From Hofstenia miamia (lineage: Eukaryota > Xenacoelomorpha > Acoela): a stretch of 64,000 nucleotides of DNA. The notes beneath the pieces were generated by a model. It was not told where the DNA came from and ran no database searches. It saw only the letters and a list, made by a program, of their open reading frames with translations. The DNA lies in assembly GCA_004352715.1 (NCBI GenBank), contig SCFE01000013.1, positions 975,544-1,039,543 of the forward strand, given 5' to 3'. Positions 31,954 through 42,182 of the stretch are shown here, piece after piece; position 1 is the first letter of the stretch; each line of letters begins with the position of its first letter. Made by a program: the position numbers and the translations under genes.

Positions 31954-34860
31954 AAGAGAGAGAAAGAGAAAGAGAGGGGGGAGAGAGAGAGAGAGAGAGA
32001 GAGATAGACTGATCAGGAAAGCACTCAAGCATGGATGAAAAATCAGCAAAGGTATATGAAAAGGACTGCTGGAAGGAGGGTTGTAAACAGAGAATAGAAA
32101 CAATGTGATCACTGAGAACAACAGCACACCGCAACAGAAATAAAAGGAAAAAGACTAAAGGAGAGGGGGTGGATGTCAAGGTTAGGGCGACGTGAGGCAA
32201 TGAGAACACTACCATGACGACCATCAAAGCGATCCATATGGGGAGAACTTTAAGTGCGGAGTTAGGAAAAACAACACTGTCAGCACCAAAAGGATCAAGT
32301 CAGGTTTCAGTAATGAAAATGAAGTCAACGGAAGATTGTATGAAGAAGTTGGATAAAGAGGCCATCTGACCACACTTCAGGATCCATGAGAGCAAGATGG
32401 AACTCTTGATTACAGACAATATGGAAGGAGGCGAATGGAGAATCCGTATGTGGTGAGATGGCAAGGACGTAGTCAAATTGAAGTGAGGAGCAACGGAGGT
32501 GATCATGATCAGCAGCATCAGAAGCAGAAACAGAATTATCAAAACGGCGTATATAGATGTGAGCTTTACGAGGAGGACGAGGAAGAGAACTAATTGGAAC
32601 AGCAGGCAGTTTACTAGTACCAAGGATGTGACGAGGGCGATGATTGCGGTGAGTAGGCGGTGGAACAGACTGTCCAGAGGCGTGTGGCAGCACAGGAGAG
32701 AGAGCAGCAACAGCAGTAGCAGAACGTGGGGCAGGATGATTGGGACGATTAGGAATGGTACGTGGGGGAAGCACTGTAGGAGAACACTTGAGTTTGGATG
32801 AACGAGACATCGGAGGTAAGTTTGAAAAGGGAGTCTGACAAGGATGACAAGGCAACATCGGAAGGATTGGCGTAGGAAAACTGGTGTGAACGTGACAGGA
32901 AGTTGACAGCTTGGCGAAGCAGAGAGATGATGGTATCTTTCTTTAAAGCACCAACCACCGAAGCAAATTGGACATCCGAAAGATTCTGTAGATCAGCAAG
33001 CGATACATTAGCCACAGGCATAACGCTTAGTGGATTGCTTTTAATCAATTTCTATATGATGAACAATTTGAGAAAAATGCAAAATCTTGTAAGTTGTGTA
33101 AATCCGAATAAATCAGATATTATAGTATAGGCATGTTGCAAAACATAGGCGGATAGTCCTACTGTAGTAATTCAAACCAATCTTAGATGTTCAGGTTTTG
33201 TAGATATATCAAGCTAAAACCAATGCTGGTCTGCAATGTCATATAGAAAACTAGCCTCAACTAGATCACTTTCTAGAAGAAATTGCTTTTGAACTATTTG
33301 CTGAAAGTACTTAACTTCCCCTCAGAATAGTTGCACGATGCTTGCTCAGAATGTTGTCTTCCCCAGATAACTGCTATAGGTCACTGCCTAAAGGCTTCAA
33401 TCTTATCTAGTAGAAACACGAATAGATACCATCTGAAATAAACGTATTGTGTTGGAACCTAAGCCGACAATAGATTCATTGATTTGAATTTACCTACTTT
33501 ATGCATAAGTCATAGTTTGAACGCTTTTGTTAATTCAAATTAGTTTGAACTATCGTTTAATTAAAACTTCATAGTTTAATTGAATTTAAGCAGTTTAAAT
33601 TTTATTTAAATTGTCAACACTGTTCATAATCTACGCTTTGTAGGTTCTTTGAATTAGAAAATGATATATTGTTCGACTTTATTTAATAAAACGTTCTTGT
33701 AGTCAGTCTCTGATTTCTTACTAATGTATGATTTGGTTTTCAATAAAACCTGTCAAACTTACTTCAAAACTTGATAAATTCAGTTCAAATTCATTCAAAT
33801 ATTTGCTAGAAATTGAATATGAAATGTAAGTTGTTTGCTTGCAATTAAGTGTATTTATCTACGTTTTCAGAAAGTTTTTTGACATTTATCTGGCATTATG
33901 GTGTTTGTTAACAAATATTCTTCTGACATTATTATTGTTTTTTATTATTTTATATGGCATGCACAACATAGAAACTTGCATTAACATAACTTTGTTTTTG
34001 CTAATTGCTTTCCAAAATTCCAAACAGCTTAGATTCCGAAATGCCTCTACTAAGCAAGTTGTCATATTATATATTTAAACTATACATGTACAATAAAAAA
34101 TGTTCAAACTAAAAAATTTTGTTGGGTGTATTTTCAACCCTCAGCACTGAATTAGAGAGAAACAATAGATCAAATTGATCTGAACTAGTAATATTCTAGC
34201 AGGGGCGTACACAAGATTTTCTGACAGAAAGGGGATGGGCTCGGTTTTGATTAACGAGCTAGAACAAAGTGGCGTGACATTTTCAAAATATTGAGGAAAC
34301 AGACCTTGAAAAGACATCTCACTATCTTAGTTCTTAATATTTTTTAAATTTTCTACAAAAAATATTTGATTTACAATCAAAATCAATGTTGTTACGAGAG
34401 ACATGTTCTCCTTGCATACAACACTGTTTTACTGTAACAATACTCTTGCTTATTTTTATTTTAGATGGTCCGTTCGCTTTCCCAGATAATACCTTCATGC
34501 TCTGAATTTTCGGATTTATTGAATGAAGTTGAAAAACGGCTGACACAGTATATTTCTAACGGATCACATGTTACATATTACGCTCAGGTTTGTTGCTGCC
34601 TAGGCAACCTGCACAATGCCAAATATGATTACAACAAGGCTAAGGAGTGCTTGGAGTTGAGCTATAACTGGGCATTGGAAAATAGGAACGAGGGGATTTT
34701 TAATGAAGCTAAAGTCTACTTATCCATCGCCCAATGTCATGAAAATTTCCCACATTTAGCAGACATTCTGACACAGACTGATGGATCTCGACAGTTTCTA
34801 GAGCTAAGAAATTCATTTTTGAAAAACTTAAAAGGAAGTGATGTCTTAGAAATGGATTGA
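19958..34860 (+). CDS. TTC29: TTC29 orthologue (tetratricopeptide repeat protein 29), five coding exons
   Basis: Coding exons are 19958-20076, 21653-21944, 22281-22497, 27539-27735 continued at 28161-28244, and 34465-34860. All have GT/AG borders and matching phases (2, 0, 1, 0). Joined they give 434 residues, close to the roughly 475 of human TTC29. Recognition rests on MNRKEVADYRMSYRQKILID, which aligns with the family's EEVAAYRNSYKKN region, and on co-linear TPR units: residues about 172-205 (AQTHRKLGNLFFGYGNNETA), 260-292 (LKLGIAFQQAGDYEKALSL) and 344-375 (LGNLHNAKYDYNKAKECLEL). TTC29 is an axonemal/flagellar protein needed for sperm motility in mammals. The introns are full of mobile elements. 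Exon 4 is split here by an assembly fault, not by mutation. The start ATG is the first in frame in exon 1. Confidence 0.9.
20291..20862. repeat. 286-bp tandem duplication in TTC29 intron 1
   Basis: Positions 20291-20576 and 20577-20862 are nearly identical, differing at only a few bases (for example GGGACG/GGGACA and CTTCCAGG/CTTCTAGG). No N lies between them, so this is a genuine recent tandem duplication. No coding frame lies in it. Confidence 0.9.
21653..21944 (+). CDS. TTC29: TTC29 coding exon 2
   Basis: The acceptor is CGCACATAG and the donor is CAT|GTATGA. Residues 40-137 hold the family-specific NRKEVADYR...LLTGGYVSA block and an amphipathic helix, SKDALTYAQEQLMKVEEANW. Phases are 2 in and 0 out. 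Confidence 0.9.
22281..22497 (+). CDS. TTC29: TTC29 coding exon 3
   Basis: The acceptor GTTTATTTAG at 22271-22280 gives LTDYFCDYPELCGYFLNQ before MLSVGEKTF. This fills a segment of the TTC29 family that would be missing if the exon began at the ATG at 22335. It then carries a TPR (THRKLGNLFFGYGNNETALE). The donor is AAAG|GTATCA, phase 1. Confidence 0.85.
23486..23650. repeat. 21-bp minisatellite (copy duplicated at 25669-25833)
   Basis: About eight imperfect units of TTTTGGAATCTTGCTTTATAT. Since 21 is a multiple of three the frame stays open and reads LLYIFGI repeats, but this is an intronic repeat, not a gene. The second occurrence at 25669-25833 belongs to the assembly duplicate. Confidence 0.85.
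24420..24737. mobile_element. 318-bp hAT-type MITE with perfect 8-bp target duplication
   Basis: Terminal inverted repeats are TAGAGGTTTGCGGGC (left) and, reverse-complemented, TAGTGGTTTGCGGGC (right). They fit the hAT rule T/C-A-R-N-G. The insertion is flanked by TTATGAAT at 24412-24419 and 24738-24745. The interior is GC-richer, with GGGC/GCCC words, and carries no coding frame. It is non-autonomous. The assembly duplicate holds the same element at 26603-26920. Confidence 0.9.
24976..27157. repeat. Second copy of the 2182-bp direct repeat (assembly artefact)
   Basis: This repeats 22793-24974 and continues into unique sequence at 27158, whereas the first copy stops at the N. The real locus most likely has one copy. 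The MITE at 26603-26920 and the minisatellite at 25669-25833 should therefore be counted once. Confidence 0.9.
27069..27375. mobile_element. 307-bp MITE with 29-bp terminal inverted repeats
   Basis: The left end GAAGTGATCCAAATTCAATA (27069 onward, pairing through the next nine bases) is the complement of the right end closing at 27375. The inside carries at least five more GTTAAC or CGTTA words in both orientations. The candidate 8-bp target duplication is imperfect (AGCTTAGG left, ACTTTAGG right), so hAT membership is only likely. Its left 89 bases also appear at 24886-24974, in the truncated assembly copy. Confidence 0.7.
27539..28244 (+). CDS. TTC29: TTC29 coding exon 4, split by an assembly insertion
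   Basis: The acceptor is ACGTTTAG; the exon begins ATTCAGCGAC and runs to 27735. It resumes at 28161 and ends at 28244 before GTTTGT. The 31 bases 27705-27735 are repeated exactly at 28130-28160, and Ns sit at 27736 and 28129. Removing 27736-28160 gives 281 bases with correct phases (1 in, 0 out) and an uninterrupted TPR helix pair, GIAFQQAGDYEKALSLFTDY. The intervening 392 bases belong to LINE family C. Confidence 0.85.
27737..28128 (-). other. Misplaced LINE family C fragment inside TTC29 exon 4
   Basis: This matches 29559-29950 almost perfectly, in the same orientation, and is bounded by single Ns on both sides. The exon sequence on either side overlaps by 31 bases. The simplest reading is that the scaffolder filled a contig overlap with an unrelated fragment; both sequences share GGAGAT at the join. 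A real insertion would need the family C 3' end or a tail at its border, and neither is present. Confidence 0.8.
28245..29300. other. TTC29 intron 4, upstream part
   Basis: AT-rich intronic sequence. TTTAAACG/CGTTTAAA words recur at 29206-29275. No gene is supported. Confidence 0.5.
29311..29473. repeat. (AAT)n microsatellite with gap: 3' tail of LINE family C
   Basis: AAT repeats lie on both sides of a 79-N gap (29365-29443) and directly abut the 3' end of the antisense LINE. CR1/L2-like elements end in such short tandem tails, so this marks the element's 3' border on the minus strand. Confidence 0.85.
29691..30724 (-). pseudogene. LINE family C reverse transcriptase
   Basis: The first frame (30724-30221) reads MLNLIENCYFHSDRNDSG and then IFLDISKAFDQITH, the RT motif with the first catalytic Asp. 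A frameshift near 30500 moves to the next frame, where GAPQGSVFALLFCLVAINDLP and the catalytic LLYVDDTAIF appear, followed by the thumb (HTHLGVQLAAKLNW) and a C-terminal region ending near 29691. The domains are complete apart from the frameshift, so the copy is moderately young. Confidence 0.85.
31036..32300 (-). pseudogene. LINE family C endonuclease and linker, with a CT-repeat expansion
   Basis: FIFITETWLDPFGAD-like coding near 32270-32320 gives the E-T-W-L motif. A frame at 32127-31660 has LLICGDLNLPTF (the G-D-x-N motif) and QLVFSHTSRSSFLTW, matching the S-x-L-D-h region, followed by the linker frame at 31311-31036 ending before the RT. A (GA)n tract at 31914-32005 lies inside this coding region and reads as a Ser-Leu run on the minus strand. 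It sits where the endonuclease needs its core strands, so the copy is disrupted. Confidence 0.7.
31914..32005. repeat. (GA)n microsatellite
   Basis: An almost pure GA run with a few GAAA and GGGG interruptions, inside LINE family C. Confidence 0.95.
32325..33021 (-). pseudogene. LINE family C ORF1-like region
   Basis: A likely ATG at 33021 starts MPVANVSLADLQNLSDVQFA, a helical segment, to about 32749. An overlapping frame at 32858-32325 holds a Pro/Ser/Arg-rich linker and then KAHIYIRRFDNSVSASD, with a globular tail ending QEFHLALMDPEVW. I recognise no RNA-binding or zinc-knuckle motif. By position it is the element's first protein or the N-terminal extension of the RT protein. Confidence 0.55.
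33051..34464. other. TTC29 intron 4, downstream part
   Basis: AT-rich. AGTTTGAA/AGTTTAA words recur at 33515-33610. CAGGGGCGTACACAAGATTT at 34199-34218 resembles one end of a hAT element with G-rich subterminal sequence; no partner end was found. No gene is supported. Confidence 0.45.
34465..34860 (+). CDS. TTC29: TTC29 terminal coding exon 5
   Basis: The acceptor is TTTATTTTAG. Residues 304-434 contain the last TPR (YYAQVCCCLGNLHNAKYDYN) and a helix, NEAKVYLSIAQCHENFPHLAD, that aligns with the C-terminal region of TTC29. It ends at TGA 34858-34860. The tail is shorter than in mammals. An AATAAA lies right at the stop (34859-34864), and another poly(A) signal may lie further down. Confidence 0.9.
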   Translation: MVRSLSQIIPSCSEFSDLLNEVEKRLTQYISNGSHVTYYAQVCCCLGNLHNAKYDYNKAKECLELSYNWALENRNEGIFNEAKVYLSIAQCHENFPHLADILTQTDGSRQFLELRNSFLKNLKGSDVLEMD

Positions 34861-36756
34861 ATAAAATATGTTGGTATTTATGCAATAATTCTATTTATAT
34901 AAACTATAATATGAATTCTATTATTTTGAATATTTCTGCTTATGTAATCACAATTGCTAGTAAGACTTTAAGCAAACTTTTTCAAGAGAGTACAGAGCAG
35001 TATTTGTCTATTCAAATGGATTGTTATGAAATGGAAAAGGCCTATCCTATAATAATCAATGGATTTAGCAAAATGAACGTATGAATTTAACCATATTTTT
35101 ATTAAAGACGTCGAATTGCTGTGATGCTTAATTTTATGGTAAACAAATACACTGAATAGTGAATATAATATCAAATTTTTCTATGAGAAAAGTGTACACT
35201 ATTTTATTATTTACGAATTTGAGCAAAATAACATAAGTTATCAATTATCTACAATAATTTTAATGAAAAAATCAACTTCAAATGATGAGCTCTCCTCAAT
35301 AGCGGAAGGACCATTATTTCTAAATTTAAGGTTTTACATTTGATATTTTCCTAAAAATTTGGTGAGTTATTTACACTAGAACATTCTCTTTAATACAAAT
35401 ACTCCAAATTATCCAATAAATCCAATAAACCGAGCTTATACATTCAGAAAATATATTTAAAAAAAATACATATTTCTGTGCATTATAATTCGGAGTGTCT
35501 ACCTACAGGAAAGGATAAGAATGCATTGTTTCGTAAATTTGGTCTCTACGCATTAGTAAAATCTAGCTGCCATATTATTTGGTGAAACAAAAATATCACT
35601 AGCAGGTGATAAACTTGAGTGCGATTGCTAACCAGAAGTAAGAAGTAGAAAGAGAAATTATTGCAAGAGGCCAATATTTCAAAAAATGAGAAGAGTTAAA
35701 TTCGATCATGCAGACATTGATGAGATGTACAGTTACTCATCTAAGTTGTTCAATTTATTTTTTATGTTTTTTAAATTGGTTTTTTCTATTGAAACAAAAA
35801 TAGCTAATAAAATTGTTTTCAACAAGTATCTTTATTAAGTATAGTTAATCTGCAAAAAAATAATTAAAATGTAATTTATGAACAATGACATTCAAACAAT
35901 GAATCTCAAGAACTTAAAAACACCATTTGATTAAATTGGTATATTAAGTAGGTTGACTGTTAGTACAATTTAGCAAACCGACTTCTGAATATATCTGAAT
36001 AACCAATGGTAAACAACTGACTTATTTAATCGTCAATATCACAACCCAATTCATTGCCCAATTTCTTGCAATTAACTTACTGACACTCCTAATATGCTAA
36101 ATCCAGTGACTAGACCCATACATTAATGCGTCAATTCATCAGTTTTCTATTTTGGAAAAACATATAATTCCGGTTCTAACTTCGCCATAATTAGTTCTGT
36201 TACAAAGATGTAGCAATGCTCATTTTTGCATTTGGATTAAATATTTCGGAAGTGACTTATCTCTTTAATGAATAGGCCCATATTTGCCCCATCTCAACTA
36301 TAATGAAAAACTACATACAAGTATTTTCTTATATATAATATCAAGATCTCATTCTTTTGTTTCAAAATAAAATCTTGTAAATCTAACGTCTACCCTTTTA
36401 TTAATAAATATGAAATTGATATAACAGGACCCTACATCCAGGAAGAAGTTAATAACTTCTGACAGAGCCTCGTCAAACTTTTTCTAATATTTTGTTTTGA
36501 ATATATTGCTTGAATATATTTCATATTTCAATTTTTTTACTAGAAATGCCTGGATTTACTTAAGTGAATTGCAATATTTTTGGAGTATTGAAACGTACGG
36601 TTTGGTATGACAAATTTTCCTGTCGATTTATCCTCAGTTAAACAATACCACAAACAGTGCTCAGAGAAAATATCATAGGTAAAGTAAAAATGTGCCTTAT
36701 TATTTGAATGTACAATTATTTTCTGGTACTGGATAACCAACTCCTATTGTAAATGC
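34861..36756. other. Intergenic stretch downstream of TTC29
   Basis: It contains the TTC29 3' untranslated region and AT-rich spacer. No coding frame here looks real. Confidence 0.45.
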
Positions 36757-36764
36757 AATCATAT

Positions 36765-39482
36765 CAATGGCGTCAAACCCCTTAAAAATCAGAGGGGCTA
36801 GAGGCTCGAAAAAAATTTTTATGTGAGCATATGTAAAGAATTATGTATCATTGACCTTAAACAGCTTCGGAATTTCTTAATTTTTATATTATGATTCCGT
36901 GTAAAAAAATTAACCGCTCAAAACTAAAAAATGTATGCACCACAGAATAAGAACTGTCTCTTCACTCACCTACATTTTAAAACCAAGTTCGATCACTATC
37001 CCATATTAAGTCATGCCGAATGCTTAACACTGCTACCTCTTACTTTGTGCATGGGCCCCTCAAGGCCTAATTTAATCACGGCCTGGAATTTGTCACAAAA
37101 AACGAAAGGGAGCAATAAAATGCTAATTGATTTAATATATATCCAAGTATTCAAGACAAAGAATATCACACAATTGTAGGCCCAAGCAAATTAGAGAGTT
37201 TCACAAGTGAAGAAGTACAATAGACTTTTAGAAATACTGCATCTCCAAATAATCCCCTTAGATTTTTGTGCTATTGCTAATCTATATTCTGCATTTTCAA
37301 TGCACATCAAATAATTTTTTTTGAAATTTTGAAAAATGATTATTTATCATTAATGACCTTATTATATTTGGATGTAGTTTTTATGATTATCAAAAACGGA
37401 AAATGTTTCAAAAAGCACTGAGATCTGTAAAAGAGAAAATTCTTTGATTTGGTTACTTAAAAGGACTTGTTACATTAAATCCTGGCCTGCAACGGAGTGA
37501 ATTTTCGACATCATTTTCATTTACATTACTGCAAATCGCCAGGCCGTGATTACAGTAGGCATTGGCCCACTTCAATTGGCGTAAGGGGTCTATCTGAATA
37601 AATAGAAACAGTTCAAATTGGGTGTTGTTTCCATGTGCTCTAAGCCTTGGATTTACACGAACATTAAGTATCGAATGTAATTAACTTTTTGAAAAATCGG
37701 AATTTTCAGGCACTTCAGCTAAAGCAATGCGTTTAGTACAAATTTTAACACCGCGTTCGAGCACATTCACCAATATACATTGCTCACGAGCTCCTAATTT
37801 CATAAGAATCTTTGAATATCTAAAAAAAATATTTTCCATTTAAAAGGAAACCTGGCTGCTTAAGAATAAATTTTCTTAATTTACGATATATTAAAAAATA
37901 TATCATGCGCACAAAACAACAATACAATGGAGAAGGAACTCAACTTTATATTACGTTTTAAGATTCTGATTGGTTGGGAGCCCTGATCTCTCAATGTTCA
38001 CAGTTCACTGTTTAGTAAGGCTTGGGTAGTCTGTCTGTGGAAAAAAATATTTGAGGTTATCTAATAACCCCCATGGAACTTAGAAATCATGATTATATGA
38101 GCCTCAAATATGGGAATAAATTTGAATGAAATTCAAGAAATTCCTAAGTTTTCAAATACATCAAGAACTGCAAAGCCTGTTTTTTTTTAATTTTCACAAT
38201 TTATGGGATTACATTCACTAACAATTTGTAAATTTTCTGATAGGTTTGGAGAAAAGTGTTTGAAATCGTGGAGAAACAACAAGATCTTTAAAGAAAATCA
38301 CTGAATAACATTTTTAAATTTTTCTGTCTTTGCGGGTAAAATTTTTATTCATTAACGTTTTTTAATTCTTGCTAAATTTTTAAATTTAGCATGTTTATAT
38401 ATATATATATTTCATTGTTTAAGCTAGTAGCAACAAGTCTAAAATTCAATTTAATAATGTTTAAAATATGCTGTCAAATACGAACAGGTTTTCCTCTGTA
38501 CGCAAGTAAAGTGTCTTGAAACATGATTTTTGTAAAAAAGTAGTTTCAGTGCGGAATCTGGTACAATGATTCTGTTTGCAGCATTCCTTTCATAATTTTG
38601 AGAGGCTTCTTATGCAAAATTTTTATCTACAATATACGTATTAACAATTCCAAAACTGCAAGCAATATGTGGACGAATAAATTGCAAATAGACCTATAAT
38701 CTAACAAACATTTCCTTTGAAGAAAGGCAGCAATACAATACGTGCTGCTTCACAATGCAGAACGATTTCGTGACGACATAAAAATGCAGACCACTTTAGA
38801 GCAATTGCTAAAAATTTTTTTATGTATTAAGATAGCACGCGAAATCAATTTTCGTACGCCATTGCGCGACAGAAATATTTTGTAGCAAGAAAAATTTTCG
38901 TGTAATGTACCCATTTCAAAAAATTGAAAAATTCATTTTACAAACATAATTTGATTCGACTTTGATTTTTAAGGCACGCAGTTTCAGTTGTTTTTTCAAT
39001 TAACGTCATCTCTATATGCAGGCTCATTTTCAGAAAGAACACATTTCTCGATGTAATAATGAACAAAGACATGTTTTTGCAAAAGTTATATTATTTAGCA
39101 CATACATTTTCAGTTTTTTCTAATTTTGCAGAAAAAATTAAGAAGTTAAATTTGGAACCAATAGTTTTTACTTGGTTAAAAAAAGAATAATTAAGGCATG
39201 CTTATTTATTGTAAGCATTGATATATGAAATTCCAGAAAATTATTGCTGGCAAATCTTGCGAATTACTAACATAAAACCTCGATGTTTTCTTTGAAAAGT
39301 ACAGTAATTATAATAATAATTGTGTAACAATTAATTTTGCAATGTAGTAAAACGATGACAAAATTAAAAAAACAGATAAGAACTTAATGCATCTCGATAC
39401 AAAAATTTTGATTTAGATTTTCAAAAAACAAGAGGCGCTTAAGCCACCCCCACCACTATCACCAACAGGCTTGACGCCAATG
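36765..39482. mobile_element. 2.7-kb hAT-type transposon with perfect 8-bp target duplication, no transposase
   Basis: The left end CAATGGCGTCAA and the right end TTGACGCCAATG are inverted repeats with one mismatch. They are flanked by AATCATAT at 36757-36764 and 39483-39490. Eight-base duplications and CA-N-x-G termini mark hAT. The 2718-bp interior is AT-rich with no transposase frame; the 82-codon frame at 36931 has no known domain. It is either a long non-autonomous derivative or a fully decayed autonomous element. Confidence 0.85.
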
Positions 39483-39929
39483 AATCATATATATATATAT
39501 ACTGTATATATATAAAGCTTATAATTAGCTAAAAATAATAGAAACATAGCGCGTAAAATATTGGCAGAAATATCAAACTACAATGTGTGCAAATACCAGT
39601 TAGGAAATAGAAAAATGCGTTCATTATTTTAGGTAACATAACCGTAAAAACAAATTTCAATTCTGATGGATCCGTACATTATGAAATCCTACACATTACC
39701 TTTATGAAAACTTCTATGCATGGGACCCTTTGTTATAAGCACCTGCTAAACAATACATTGATTATTGAACTATAGACTAAGAACAATGAATTTTTGATTA
39801 ACATAAAAAAGCGCGGTTACAAAAAGGTGTTAATTATTATGACATTGTTATTTACAAATCTAACATTTAAATGAGTTTTATTGATGATATTAAAAAACAA
39901 ATAATAATTATTATTATCAACAAATTATC

Positions 39930-41195
39930 ACCAAATGTTCCTTCATCGCCCCAACTAATTTAATTTCCGAAGATATCTCCCGCACAGCAAAAACAAGCAA
40001 AAGAAAACGTAAAACCACAAATAAAGATTAAGAATCGAACAACTACACTTATCATAGGAAGCAGCATCCTCAAATACGCTCGTTCACTTCTTCTCCTTCA
40101 AAATCAAATCACAACCATTCACTCGTACCCAGGAATTAGCACCGCAGCTCTAACGCAAAAAATCACGCAATACGAAAGAATGTCGACACTGTGATGCTCA
40201 ACACCGGTCTAATCGATGCACTCAAGTTTAATCCTAACACGTTCTGCCAAAAGCTACAAAACATCATCACAGAAGTCAAGAAGAAATTCACACCTCCTCA
40301 CATCTACCTTTTCGAAATCACCCCTGTCTGTGCTGATCATAACCTCTTAAAGAACTTTGCAATCCAACAATGTAATCAAATCATAAGAAGTTTCTCTCAA
40401 ATTCGTTTTAGTGTCATTCCAGTCTTTGATCATTTTCTTCTTTCGCCATGCTCAATCAATTCCACTCTTTTGCTCATGATAGTATTCATCTGTCTCGCAA
40501 AGGTCTCTCAGTCTTCATCCGCAATCTAAGGAACTACTTTTACCCTCCGTCAACTCATCCGAATCACTACGGCTCATTGCGTCAACCCCAAATTTCGTAC
40601 GCCAAAACAGCAACCAACAATACACGCCGTGCTCTACTGCCGACACCCGCTTTTCACCCCACACTACACCGTCAGCTATTCCAATGAACAAGTTAAATTT
40701 TTGGAAAACACTATTTTATTTGTATTACTCCTTAAAAATGTAAAATTATATTTTATACACGTGAGACATCCACGCATACACACACACACAAATTTTATTA
40801 TCAACACTACTATGAATTAAAACTAAAATTTAGCAAAAATTTTGTTACTTTCATCCATGATTACTTTTATAATAATTTAATTATTCTAGCAGGAGATATA
40901 GAATTAAATCCTGGCCCAATCTTAAAGGAATGTAATCTTGAAAATTTAGCGAATCATTATAAAGACAATTTTAAGTATATTTATTTAAACGCCAGAAGTA
41001 TGAATTCAAATAGAAATCACTTTCTTAAAATTGCAACTCAATTTGGTTAAAATTCAATTATCACTATTACAGAAACTTGGTTAAACAACTAAATTAATCC
41101 AAATTTGTTCAATCCAAACCCCGCAATCTTTGATGTTATTGTTAAAAATAGGGATAGTAGAGGTGGCGGTCTTATGATTACTAATTTCTAAAACG
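39930..41195 (+). pseudogene. LINE family A, copy 2 (SGNH-linker-2A-endonuclease)
   Basis: It aligns with copy 1 from the linker before the SGNH domain: TTLIIGSSILKYA (block I) near 40044-40080, MLNTGLIDAL at 40194-40223 and DSIHLSRKG at about 40475-40500 in a shifted frame. A Pro-rich stretch (40535-40685) and a non-homologous AT-rich segment follow. Then come AGDIELNPGP with the 2A motif at 40892-40918, YIYLNARSMNSNR and TITETWL. Stops at 41047 and 41090 break the endonuclease, and the copy ends near 41195 before the RT. Confidence 0.8.
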
Positions 41196-42160
41196 ATGTA
41201 GATTATGTCAATTGATGGATACGTATTTTGTATTTATCTATTTTATATATATAGGCCTATATCTATATATATATATAGATATATTTATATATATATACTT
41301 ATTTATAAGTATAATCATTTTTATATTTAGCAATCAAGACTTTTGCCGAAAAGTGATTAGACTTATGGTTTTGTGGTTTTACTGTAACAATTTTTACACA
41401 TTAAATATACATGGTTTTTGTTCTACGTGTGTTTTTAATCAAAATTTAGTTTATTTAGGTAGAAATGTAGTAAAAGAAAGTTTCTCTTGAAATGCTGATC
41501 TATTTTATCAATTTTAATTAATTTGAAATTATATGGATAAAACTGCTTATAATATATTACTTGTTTTTTTAGATATTTTAGCTACTTCATTCTCACTAGA
41601 GTTGTAGAAACGTGTTCTACATTCAGGTTAGTCAAAAAATTGTGATTATTTTATTTACAATATATTTTAGGCAATTTTTGAAAATTGGTTTTTCATTACT
41701 TCTTTCAATGCAAAGTCAAAGCGTGCTGTGAATTTCATTAACTATCAATCCGTCTTCATTCATTGCCATGCAAAAAAGTAAGGCCAATTTTAAATATTAA
41801 ATAATTTATTATTTAAACTAATTTCCACAATGATCAGGATTTCAAGAGAATTTGACAACGGTAATTTTTTATACAATGTATAAAAATTGAATTTAGTGCA
41901 TTGTGATGGATTGGCCATTGCAAACGCGGTATTAGTGCTATATTATGCATTAAATTTTTTTAGGCTTGTTCATTGAAATCTTTTACGCCATAAAGATTTC
42001 ATTTGTATGTGATTGAGACAAGTGCACATTTTAGTATTGCTGCTAATATGTAACTAATATAATATTTATGGAAGATAAATTTTCCACTATTGATATTAAT
42101 TAAATTTTGTTGGCGTTCTATATATTTTATATTTATAACGTGACAACTACGGCGTATTTT
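41196..42160. other. Gene-free AT-rich stretch
   Basis: It begins with an AT-rich, partly palindromic (TATA)n region at 41240-41325. No supported coding frame. Confidence 0.45.
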
Positions 42161-42182
42161 TTTTATTTTGTTATGTGAATAT

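Larger units (their letters stand above)
29474..33050 (-). mobile_element. LINE family C: near full-length antisense non-LTR retrotransposon in TTC29 intron 4
   Basis: On the minus strand, from 33050 down: ORF1-like frames, an AP endonuclease, a linker, an RT with YVDD, then a 3' end at 29474 with the (AAT)n tail. Its base composition is clearly richer in G and C than the intron, as expected of a fairly recent arrival. Frameshifts interrupt all parts, so it is inactive. It lies antisense to TTC29 and lengthens intron 4 by about 3.6 kb. The 5' border is approximate, and no target duplication was found. Confidence 0.85.

Noticed and set aside
34199-36800. CAGGGGCGTACACAAG at 34199 as the left end of a hAT paired with the end at 36765
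   Set aside because: The 36765 end pairs perfectly with 39482 and its own target duplication, so the 34199 end stands alone.
37458-37500. Frame reading LKGLVTLNPGLQ, similar to the 2A motif of family A
   Set aside because: The final Pro is Leu and D/E are absent; no SGNH or endonuclease coding surrounds it. A shared ATTAAATCCTGGCC stretch may be a relic or chance.
41240-41330. TATA-rich palindrome as an origin or CRISPR-like array
   Set aside because: It is simple AT dinucleotide sequence; no spaced identical repeats exist anywhere in the window.
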